Origin: Rhizobium sp. WYCCWR10014
GTDB lineage: Bacteria; Pseudomonadota; Alphaproteobacteria; Rhizobiales; Rhizobiaceae
Reading direction: 5' to 3'
DNA: 64,000 bases
Assembly (NCBI RefSeq): GCF_001657485.1
Contig: NZ_LXFU01000039.1
Coordinates: 1-64,000, forward strand
Below, piece by piece: positions 16,800-24,800 of this stretch (its first letter is position 1; the number at the start of each line of letters is the position of its first letter). The position numbers were made by a program, and so were the translations under genes. The notes below the pieces were generated by a model, which saw only the letters and a list, made by a program, of their open reading frames with translations, did no database searches and had not been told where the DNA came from.

Positions 16800-17865
16800 G
16801 CCCTTCCATGCTCATATATTCCGAACCGATGGCAGTGCCGCTGGCTTCAAACTGCGTAAAGACCTCGCCGATCTCGCCTTCGATGCGGATCGCTGTGTGC
16901 TCGGTGACATAACGCGCCAGCCGAACCGCCGCCCAGGGGCGCATCAGGCCGAGGGTGAGCACCGTCACCACGACGTTCGATATGGCGATCCAGGCATAGC
17001 GTGCACGGGAAAGATCGCTCCGCAAGACATGCCGGCCGTCGATCTGCGTCGACGACCAGACGATGTTGTGGACGGCCGCCCGATAGATGAGACCGGCAAC
17101 GCCATAGATGATCAGGACACCGAAGACGGCCAGGTACATTCCCGACACTATCATCACAATATCGGGATCGCGCTCGAACGCGCCAGCGTCATTCGCCTGC
17201 ATTCCGACGACCGCGATCGCAACCACCGCAACGAGCACGACGGCGCCTAGCACGACCATCAGGGCCGGGACGAGAAGCGCGCCGTAAAGCGCGCCAACTT
17301 TGGGATCCGTTTGGAACGGTCGGTTGCCGTAGCGGAGATTGTTGAAGATGTAGCGGTTGAGCCAGCGACTGGCGAAGGGCGCCAGCAGACCCAGCGACAG
17401 GACGGCGACGAGGCTTCCGAGCATGACGGAGACGAAGGCGCCGCCCGCAGTGCCGGTGAAATCAAATCGGACGTTGCGATAACTGGTCACGCGGGCGTTG
17501 AAACGAAGGCCCCTCACGATCAGCCAGGGAAGTGCGATGAGGATGAGGACCGTGGTCACTAGCGAGAACAGCGGATGGATCGCCGCCAGAATGTTGGCCA
17601 CGATAACGAAGGCCACCACAATGAGGCGGCCGATAAGGATCTGCTTGCCGGTAGCATGATATTCGAAACCGCGGCCGAGCAGGACGGTATTGCCGTAGAA
17701 ATAACGGTTTCGCCGCACCTTCGCCCAGGCCGAATAGATGCCAAGCGTTAGGATCGTCAGAAGAACGTTGACGATCCAGATGCCGAAATATTCCGATGCC
17801 GTGCCGGTGAACCTGGCACGCTCGAATGCGTTGGCCGCGGCGCCCGCGGACACTCGATTATCCAT
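16783..17865 (-). CDS. DUF898 (YjgN-like) multi-pass membrane protein
   Basis: 360 residues from the ATG at 17863-17865, preceded by GGGGGAAG; a start 23 codons upstream has no ribosome site. It holds two similar halves, each with the family pattern FTGTASEYFGIWIVNVLLTI...LGIYSAWAKVRRNRYFYGNT, repeated near 130-190 as FDFTGTAGGAFVSVML...RWLNRYIFNNLRYG, and a third partial copy at the C terminus (TLGLMRPWAAVRLARYVTEH). About eight hydrophobic segments. Function unknown. It overlaps the M48 peptidase gene; the two probably work together in the envelope. Confidence 0.85.
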   Translation of the reverse strand: MDNRVSAGAAANAFERARFTGTASEYFGIWIVNVLLTILTLGIYSAWAKVRRNRYFYGNTVLLGRGFEYHATGKQILIGRLIVVAFVIVANILAAIHPLFSLVTTVLILIALPWLIVRGLRFNARVTSYRNVRFDFTGTAGGAFVSVMLGSLVAVLSLGLLAPFASRWLNRYIFNNLRYGNRPFQTDPKVGALYGALLVPALMVVLGAVVLVAVVAIAVVGMQANDAGAFERDPDIVMIVSGMYLAVFGVLIIYGVAGLIYRAAVHNIVWSSTQIDGRHVLRSDLSRARYAWIAISNVVVTVLTLGLMRPWAAVRLARYVTEHTAIRIEGEIGEVFTQFEASGTAIGSEYMSMEGLDFGF

Positions 17866-17972
17866 ATTTTGCTTCCCCCAAAGCGTAACAGGCCCGACCG
17901 GCTCATGACTGGAATCACGCGCCCGGCTGCTCATCTGAAAGCAAATCGGGCAAAAATCAACAACTTAGAATC

Positions 17973-18004
17973 GAAAAATCCGGAGGCCGAAAGGCCCCCG
18001 GATT
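17973..18004 (-). terminator. Terminator after mmsA
   Basis: Hairpin AATCCGG-a-GGCC / GGCC-c-CCGGATT with a GAAA loop (17977-18004), followed on the minus strand by a T tract. Lies 30 bp after the mmsA stop. Confidence 0.8.
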
Positions 18005-18033
18005 GCAGATTGAAGATTGGAAGCTTGTGGAGA

Positions 18034-19530
18034 TCACTTCATCGTCGGCATGACGAATTCCGCGCCGCTCTTGATGCCGGAGGGCCAGCGGGCGGTGACG
18101 GTCTTGGTCTTCGTCCAGAACTTGATCGAATCCGTGCCATGCTGGTTGAGGTCGCCGAAGCTCGAGGCCTTCCAGCCGCCGAAGGAGTGGTAGGCGAGCG
18201 GAACCGGGATCGGAACGTTGATGCCGATCATGCCGATATTGATGCGCGAGGCAAAATCGCGGGCGGCATCGCCGTCACGGGTGTAGATGGCGACGCCGTT
18301 GCCATATTCGTGCTTCATCGGCAGAGACAGCGCCTCCTCATAGTTCTGGGCACGAACGACGGAGAGAACAGGCCCGAAGATCTCGGTCTTGTAGATATCC
18401 ATCTCAGGCGTGACGTGATCGAACAGGCAACCGCCGACAAAATAGCCGTCTTCATAACCCTGGAGCTTGAAATCGCGGCCGTCGACGACGAGCTTGGCAC
18501 CTTCCTCGATACCGCGGTCGATCAGGCCGCGAACACGGGTATAGGCTTCCTTGGTGACGAGCGGGCCCATGTCGGCCTTGTCGTCGGTATAGGGGCCGAT
18601 GCGCAGGGATTCGATCTTCGGCGTCAGCTTCTCGACGAGGCGGTTGGCGGTCTCCTCGCCGACCGGAACGGCAACCGAGATCGCCATGCAACGCTCGCCA
18701 GCCGAACCGTAGCCTGCGCCCATCAGCGCGTTGACGGCCTGATCCAGGTCAGCATCGGGCATGATGATCATGTGGTTCTTGGCGCCGCCGAAGCACTGGG
18801 CGCGTTTGCCGTTCATCGCCGCGGTGCCATAGACGTAGCGGGCGATCGGCGTCGAGCCAACGAAGGAGACGGCGCCGATATCGGGATCGGTAAGGATCGC
18901 GTCGACCGCACCCTTGTCACCATTGACGACGTTGAGGATGCCGGCGGGCAGACCGGCCTCGATCATCAGTTCGGCGAGGCGGATCGGCAGGGAGGGATCA
19001 CGCTCGGAGGGCTTCAGGATAAAGGCGTTGCCGCAGGCAATCGCCGGCGCAAACATCCACATGGGGATCATGCCGGGGAAATTGAAGGGCGTAATGCCGG
19101 CGCCGATTCCGACCGGCTGGCGGATCGAATACATGTCGATCGCCGGCCCGGCGCCTTCGGTGAACTCGCCCTTGGCGAGATGGGGAATGCCGCAGACGAA
19201 TTCGCAGACTTCGAGGCCGCGGATAACGTCGCCCTTGGCATCCTCGATCGTCTTGCCGTGTTCCTTGGAGAGGATTTCGGCGAGCTCGTCCATGTGCTTG
19301 TTCAGGAGTTCGACGAATTTGAAGAAGACGCGGGCGCGGCGCTGCGGATTGGTGGCAGCCCATTTCGGTTGCGCAGCCTTGGCGTTTTCGACAGCGGCGC
19401 GCAGTTCCTCGACGCTTGCGAGCGCGACCGTCGCCTGCACTTCGCCTGTTGCCGGATTGTAGACGTTGCTGACGCGGCCGCTGGTGCCGGCAACCTGTTT
19501 GCCGCCGATGAAATGACCGATCTCACGCAT
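18034..19530 (-). CDS. mmsA: Methylmalonate-semialdehyde dehydrogenase (CoA-acylating)
   Basis: 498 residues. Aldehyde dehydrogenase fold with nucleophile Cys281 in GSAGERCMAISVAV, the MMSDH-specific PFNFPGMIPMWMFAPAIACG segment at 148-167, and FVGSTPIARYVY for NAD binding. It converts methylmalonate semialdehyde or malonate semialdehyde with CoA and NAD to propionyl-CoA or acetyl-CoA, in valine, pyrimidine or myo-inositol breakdown. No other valine or inositol genes are adjacent, so the pathway served is not fixed by context. It diverges from a small ABM-domain gene across 180 bp containing an inverted repeat. Confidence 0.95.
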   Translation of the reverse strand: MREIGHFIGGKQVAGTSGRVSNVYNPATGEVQATVALASVEELRAAVENAKAAQPKWAATNPQRRARVFFKFVELLNKHMDELAEILSKEHGKTIEDAKGDVIRGLEVCEFVCGIPHLAKGEFTEGAGPAIDMYSIRQPVGIGAGITPFNFPGMIPMWMFAPAIACGNAFILKPSERDPSLPIRLAELMIEAGLPAGILNVVNGDKGAVDAILTDPDIGAVSFVGSTPIARYVYGTAAMNGKRAQCFGGAKNHMIIMPDADLDQAVNALMGAGYGSAGERCMAISVAVPVGEETANRLVEKLTPKIESLRIGPYTDDKADMGPLVTKEAYTRVRGLIDRGIEEGAKLVVDGRDFKLQGYEDGYFVGGCLFDHVTPEMDIYKTEIFGPVLSVVRAQNYEEALSLPMKHEYGNGVAIYTRDGDAARDFASRINIGMIGINVPIPVPLAYHSFGGWKASSFGDLNQHGTDSIKFWTKTKTVTARWPSGIKSGAEFVMPTMK

Positions 19531-19571
19531 GGGTGTTCCTCCTGTTTTTGGATGGCCGACAATCGCACTTC

Positions 19572-19620
19572 AATTTGCACAAATCAATGCGCTGATATAA
19601 GCAACCGTTGTGCGCAAATT
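19572..19620. promoter_or_regulatory. Inverted repeat in the mmsA / ABM-gene divergent region
   Basis: Arms AATTTGCACAA (19572-19582) and TTGTGCGCAAATT (19608-19620) are inverted copies differing by a 2-base insertion, centred about 37 bp apart. Location between divergent promoters suggests an operator, possibly for the LysR regulator encoded downstream; unproven. Confidence 0.45.
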
Positions 19621-19710
19621 ATAGCTCTATCATTGCATCAGGCGCTGCCGTTGCTTCCAAACTTGGCACCGCACGCCAACAAGTCAAACCCCAAAGGGGA
19701 GGTCAAACCG

Positions 19711-20025
19711 ATGAGCCGGAAACCCGTCGTCAGAATGGCGGAGTTGGAGATCGATCCGGACACGCTTGAAACCTATCGCGCAGTGCTCACGGAAGAAATC
19801 GAAGCATCCCTAGCGCTGGAAGACGGCGTCCTTTCCCTGAGCGCCGTTTCCATCAGGGACACCCCAAACCGGATCCGTATCCTTGAAGTCTACGCCGACC
19901 AGGAAGCATACGACGCCCATCTGCGAACACCGCATTTCCTTAAGTACAAGAACCAGACGGCGCACATGGTGACATCGCTGACGCTTATCGAGGTCGATCC
20001 GATCGCAATACGTGCCAAGCCATGA
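19711..20025 (+). CDS. Small ABM-domain (antibiotic biosynthesis monooxygenase-like) protein
   Basis: 104 residues from the ATG at 19711, with GGGGAGG eight bases upstream; the longer open frame extending left is antisense to mmsA. The sequence (VRMAELEIDPDTLETYRAVL, ...SLALEDGVLSLSAV, ...ILEVYADQEAYDAHLRTPHF, ...TAHMVTSLTL) follows the ABM/YgiN ferredoxin-like fold, which occurs in quinol monooxygenases and related dimeric enzymes. The catalytic activity is unproven. Its last codons overlap the start of the LysR gene (ATGA), so enzyme and regulator are co-expressed. Confidence 0.8.
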   Translation: MSRKPVVRMAELEIDPDTLETYRAVLTEEIEASLALEDGVLSLSAVSIRDTPNRIRILEVYADQEAYDAHLRTPHFLKYKNQTAHMVTSLTLIEVDPIAIRAKP

Positions 20026-20903
20026 ACTGGGACGATGTTCGTATTTTCCTCGCCGTCGCCCGCACCGGGCAGATCCTTGCCGCCTCGAAGCGGCTGGGGC
20101 TCAATCACGCCACGCTCTCGCGTCGACTGACGTCGCTGGAAGAGGCGCTGAAGACGCGGCTTTTCATCCGTCGCACGAATGGCTGCGAGCTGACGGCCGA
20201 AGGCGAAGTGTTCCTGGCATCCGCAGAGCGGATGGAAACGGAAATGCTGGCCGTGCAGGCCTGCCTCGGCCACACAGATACGGCAATTGCCGGGACTGTG
20301 CGCGTCGGGGCGCCCGACGGCTTCGGTGTTTCCTTCCTTGCGCCGCGCATGGGCAGATTGATCGAGCGCCATCCGGAGCTGAAGATCCAACTCGTACCGG
20401 TTCCCCGGTCCTTCTCGCTCTCGCAGCGCGAGGCCGATATCGCCATCACGCTCGAGCGACCGGACCAAGGCCGGCTCGTTTCCTCGAAGCTGACGGATTA
20501 CACGCTCGGCCTTTATGCCTCGCGAAATTATCTGGCGTCACAGGGAGCACCTGCCGATATCGACGCGCTCAAGGCCCATCGCCGCATCGGCTATGTCGAA
20601 GACCTGATCTTCACCGCGTCCCTGAATTTTTCCGGCGCAGTCATGCGGAGTTGGGATGCAGGCTTCGAGATTTCGACGGCGATCGGACAGACGGAGGCGG
20701 TGCGAACAGGCGCCGGCATCGGCATCCTGCATGATTATATCGCCAGGCAATATCCGGAACTCCAGCGCATTTTGCCGGAGGTTTCGATCCGGCGCGCTTA
20801 CTGGACGACCTATCACGAAACCGCGCGCGACCTGCTACGCGTCAGGAGCGTCGCCGATTTTCTTCAGGAACTCGTCAGCGCCGAACGGCACATCTTTCTT
20901 TAA
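20022..20903 (+). CDS. LysR-family transcriptional regulator
   Basis: 293 residues. N-terminal winged helix (MNWDDVRIFLAVARTGQILA, then KRLGLNHATLSRRLTSLEEA) and a periplasmic-binding-like effector domain from about residue 90. Start overlaps the ABM gene stop by 4 bp, an unusual same-strand arrangement for a LysR gene, so the likely target is its own operon and perhaps mmsA. The effector is unknown. It ends in the 3' end of the convergent 55-residue gene (4-bp overlap). Confidence 0.9.
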   Translation: MNWDDVRIFLAVARTGQILAASKRLGLNHATLSRRLTSLEEALKTRLFIRRTNGCELTAEGEVFLASAERMETEMLAVQACLGHTDTAIAGTVRVGAPDGFGVSFLAPRMGRLIERHPELKIQLVPVPRSFSLSQREADIAITLERPDQGRLVSSKLTDYTLGLYASRNYLASQGAPADIDALKAHRRIGYVEDLIFTASLNFSGAVMRSWDAGFEISTAIGQTEAVRTGAGIGILHDYIARQYPELQRILPEVSIRRAYWTTYHETARDLLRVRSVADFLQELVSAERHIFL

Positions 20904-21067
20904 GTCTCGAAAGTGTGTTTTGCCGGTTCGTCGTTCTCGTCGGGATTTGGAACCGGCGCTTCGTCGGGCAGCCGGTCAGGCTCGGGTTCCTTGATCGGAG
21001 GCTCTGGCTTCCAGCCAGGCCCGGGCATCGGCGGCTGGTCGGGAATGGGTTCGTTGGGCACGGACAT
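20900..21067 (-). CDS. 55-residue proline-rich acidic protein
   Basis: ATG at 21065-21067 with GGGAGG seven bases upstream, ending at TAA 20900-20902. The protein begins MSVPNEPIPDQPPMPGPGWK and continues with PEPP, KEPEPDR and NPDENDEP stretches: about one third proline, strongly acidic, no hydrophobic segment, probably disordered. The good ribosome site and clear composition argue it is real. Its function is unknown. It sits 43 bp after the DUF4174 gene on the same strand and may share that gene's stress-type promoter. Confidence 0.7.
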   Translation of the reverse strand: MSVPNEPIPDQPPMPGPGWKPEPPIKEPEPDRLPDEAPVPNPDENDEPAKHTFET

Positions 21068-21110
21068 GACCGCCTCCCTTTCATGATTTCCGTTTACGCG
21101 ACGTTCGGGT

Positions 21111-21548
21111 TTATTTGTCCGGCTTCAGCGATTCCGCAGCACGCATCGGCATGCTGTCGATGATGGCGAAGAGCTCGCCATCGGTAATCGGCTCGCTGGC
21201 CTTGAGCTTCACGGTGCCGTCCTTGCCGAGAAGGAAAGCGGCGAATTCGCCGACCTCCGCCGCCTCGAGATCGCGGCGGATCGCTTCGCCGTCGAGATCG
21301 TCGGCCGCACCGAAGAGCGGACGGACGCCGGCGCCGGAAACCTTCAGCACCACCAGGTCGCGCTCATCGAGGGCCGAACGGTTGGCGAGCAGGTGATTTT
21401 CCTGCCGGGCAGCGCGGGAATTATCCCTGTCGGCGAATAGGATGAAGACGCGGTTCTTCCACTGGAACTGGGCGAGGCTCTCGATCGGCGCATAAGCGCT
21501 GTTGGTCTCGTCGATCTTCGTCGCGCCGTAGAGCAGGGTTTTCGACAT
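21111..21548 (-). CDS. DUF4174 domain protein under an EcfG-type promoter
   Basis: 145 residues. The family pattern is clear: ...IESLAQFQWKNRVFILFADR, then ...DRDLVVLKVSG, and ...VGEFAAFLLGKDGTVKLKAS ending in TDGELFAIIDSMPMRAAE. The fold is predicted thioredoxin-like but there is no CxxC. GGGAG precedes the ATG by eight bases. The biochemical role is unknown. A near-perfect GGAAC-N16-CGTT promoter lies just upstream, which ties it to the general stress response. Confidence 0.85.
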   Translation of the reverse strand: MSKTLLYGATKIDETNSAYAPIESLAQFQWKNRVFILFADRDNSRAARQENHLLANRSALDERDLVVLKVSGAGVRPLFGAADDLDGEAIRRDLEAAEVGEFAAFLLGKDGTVKLKASEPITDGELFAIIDSMPMRAAESLKPDK

Positions 21549-21873
21549 GCGTATTCTCCCGTCAGCTGGAGAACGGCCCGAAACGGCGCGGGTTCCATCG
21601 AAACGTCAGGATCCGTATTTTTGTCGGCGAAGATCTTCCTCATTTCCAGCAGCGGCATTCGGCTCCAATCCAATCGGAATTAGTCGTTTGGCATTTTCGC
21701 CGGCGCCCCTTATCGCCTATGCGTCTGGATAAACGCATTCTGCTCACCTGAGCTGCGATACCTTCTTTGCCATCCGTTCGTTTCCCAGCCCGGATAATGC
21801 AACCGGAACACTCCCGCCAAGACTGATCCATTTTATGGATACAGATCAACAGAAATGGCCTCTCTTGTTTTGC
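21549..21873. other. 325-bp intergenic region between traA and the DUF4174 gene
   Basis: Holds the EcfG-type promoter at 21572-21596, a short hairpin ATGCGT/ACGCAT near 21718-21737 and a second one ATCCAT-TTT-ATGGAT at 21826-21840 just beyond the 3' end of traA. Neither hairpin has a convincing T tract. I see no coding frame with a ribosome site. Confidence 0.5.
21572..21596 (-). promoter_or_regulatory. EcfG (general stress sigma) promoter
   Basis: On the minus strand GGAAC (21596-21592), 16 bp, then CGTT (21575-21572). This is exactly the alphaproteobacterial EcfG/RpoE2 consensus GGAAC-N16/17-CGTT. It ends 24 bp before the DUF4174 start codon, leaving a short leader with the ribosome site. 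Confidence 0.8.
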
Positions 21874-24800
21874 TTAAGGGCCATTCATATCGATGCCATG
21901 CCCACGGCTGACAGCCCGCTGGCGCCGCTCCGAGATGATCTGCTCGCTGCTTTCCATACGAGCGGCCTGCTGCAGAACCTTCAGCTTTTCCTTCATCGCC
22001 TCGAAGGCATGGCGCTGCATCTGTGGTACGCGGTGGATGAGATCCTTTTCGCCGCGGAGGATCGCATTGCGACCGAAGCGCTCATCGAGCGCCCTGCTGA
22101 CAGCGGCAAATTCCTGGCGAATAATTGGATCGAGAGAAACGGCCGTTGCATTCCGCTTGCGACCGTTGTTCTTCACCTCAGCGGTCAGGCGCGTGAGCGC
22201 CTCTTCCGCCGCCTTCGACAGGCCGGGAATGGCGACTGTCATGCGCCGTCGCTCCTCGGCAATAGCCTGGCGTTCGGCATCGAGCACATTGACGTAGGCC
22301 GAACCGAGCGCGCGCAGGCGGGCGGCGGCTTCAGGCACGGCCTGCACTGCCTCCTTCCGCTCCCGGCCGGAAGCCAGCATCCGATCCATCAGGCGATCAG
22401 AACCGCGCAAGGCGCCGTAGGCGGCCGGATCGTTGGTCACCGCAGCGGCGATGCGCTCACCGGCAAAACCTTTGGCAAGTAGTTCTTCGATCTTGCCGAC
22501 GGCGCCTGCCGGATCGCGCCAGATCATGCTTGCCACGGTCGCCAGCGCGGCGCGCTGCTGGCGATACAGCGGCGTGGCGAGAGTGCGCGATCTCGCCTCC
22601 TCGTCGATCGGGGTCTTGAATTCGGTGACTGCGGCGAGCATAGGCAGCACCGCGGCATTCTCCTTGCCTGCCTCCATCCCCTGATCGGCACTGGCGCCAG
22701 CAACGATCCTCGAGCGATCCCGCCGCTCGGCGAGATGCTGCTCGTCGGCAAAACGCTTCACGGCTTCGAATAGGCCAACCAACTTCTCGCGTCTGGTGCT
22801 CGCGAGGTCCTCCGGCATACGCTCGACGACGTTGCGTTCGGCAATCGCATCGGCCTTCGAGGTAAAGGCGCTCCAGCCGAAGCGGGCGGTGAGCGCCTCG
22901 CTGACGGCCTTGATCTCCTGCACGAGCGAGCGGTCTTCTGTGGCGAGCGCAAAGGCGCTCTTGTAGGCGTCGTCCCCTCCCTGCCTGCGCACCGCCTCGA
23001 TCTCGACGAGACGCTTCATCGCCTTTCTGGAGGGCGCCGGGATCGGCAGGGACATATGAGCGCGGCGCTGTTGCTCACGGAGATCGAAGCGTTCGGCACT
23101 CCGGCGGAACTCCGTCGCATGGGCGCGGGCCAACGGTATCAGTTCCAGCAATGCCGCGGTCGCGACGCTGCGCTCGTCACGTGCGGCCCGACCGTCGACG
23201 ATCAGATCGGAACCACGCAGGCGGCCGAGCCGATCGGGTGCAGCGGCAAGATCGTCGGCGAGCTTGCGGGGTTCGAGGCCTGCATCCGAGGAAAGCGCGT
23301 TCAGGGCGACAAGTGCTGCATCCGGGTCACGATAGATCTTCTCCAGCAGCGGCCGCAGAATTGCTTCCCGCTCCTTCCAGGCCGGCGACGCAAGCTGAGC
23401 CAGCCGCGCATCTTCGGCGACGGTCCTGGCAAAGACCGTGGTGGGCGCGATCAGATACCGCGCACGGCCAGTGTCTGCATCCGAGACAGGTTGCGTTTCA
23501 ATTCGCTCCTCATTGTAGGAGATACGTCGTTCCCGCTCGATCGCGAAGCCGAGCGCCATGCTGGTCCGCTCCCAGAGCTCAGCCACCTGCTCGCGCTTCT
23601 CGGCAATCCACGCCCACTGCCGCGAGACCTCCTCTTCCATGCCGGCCGCAGCTTGGGAAAGAGCGTCGAGCCCCCGGCGTCGCGCAAAGTCGTCGGCATG
23701 GGCGCGATAACCGGCCTCGCTTTCAAAATCGAGCGTGGTCGTCTTGGCACCGGAGCGCGACAGACGTTCGACGAGCTGCTTGAACACATCCGGCCGATGG
23801 CTTTCCCGCTCGACGCGCTCCAGCCGGGCTTGGGCGGTTTCGATGCGTTTCGCGGTCCAGACATTGCGGTCGACTTCTCTTTTCTCGAACCGCTTCTGGC
23901 CGGTTTGCTCATCGACGATCGGAACCTGAACCTTGACCCGCTCCACGCCATCCTTGCGCAGGGTGACGGTGTCGCCTTCTGAGACACCACCTTCTTCGAG
24001 CGCCTTCGGCAAGCTCACACCCTTGAGACGATGGACGGCTCCGTCGTCCGTCTTTACGTCGGCATAGGGACTGTCGTCCGCATCCTCATCATTCGGCCGG
24101 AATTTGGCTTGTCCTGTTTCCACGAGCTCGCCGGTCACACCGGCAGCATGATCGACACGCGCCTTCCTCCCCCATTCCGGCCTCGCTTCAAAATCTTCCT
24201 TTGCCGCATAGAGGTCGGCGCGGTCGCGATGTCGGGTCATCGACACATAGGTCAGATGCTGGTCCATCATGCCGGTGGCAAGCACGAAGGTTCGCTCGAC
24301 GGTGGCACCTTGTGATTTGTGAATGGTCGCGGCGTAGCCACGATCGACATTGCGATAGCTGTTCTCACTGATGACGACGTCCCGGCCATTGTCGAGACGC
24401 ACCGAAAGCAAAACCTCGCCCCGTTTGTCGCCGGTGGATACGACCGTCCCGAGCATGCCGTTCTTGACATATTGCGGACCGAGACGGGGAGCACGTGGCT
24501 CGAGGAAGCGGGCATTCTCCAGGAAGATGATGCGGTCGCCGGCGGCGAATTCTCGTGCGCCGCGTTCGGCCTGGAAAGAGCGGCCCTCACGAAGCGCGCC
24601 CTCTCCTGTCATCACCGATCGCAGCGCTTCGTTCAGACGCTTCACGTCGGCATTGGTATGGGCAAGCACCAGAAGCTCGTCACCGCGGAGACGACCGTCA
24701 TTGCCTTCGAGGACCGACGTCTCGATTGCCAGTTTGCGCGCTTCGCTCCAATCGGCGACGATCCGCCCGATGACTTCGTCGCGCGTCTCTGCCTCGATGA

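Noticed and set aside
15723..16859. 378-codon plus-strand open frame over the M48 peptidase gene
   Set aside because: Antisense to a gene with a clear HEIGH zinc site; composition is that of a GC-rich shadow frame (Arg, Gly, Asp rich) and it has no family motif.
17869..19710. Long plus-strand extension upstream of the ABM-domain gene
   Set aside because: It is antisense to mmsA; the real start at 19711 has its own ribosome site.
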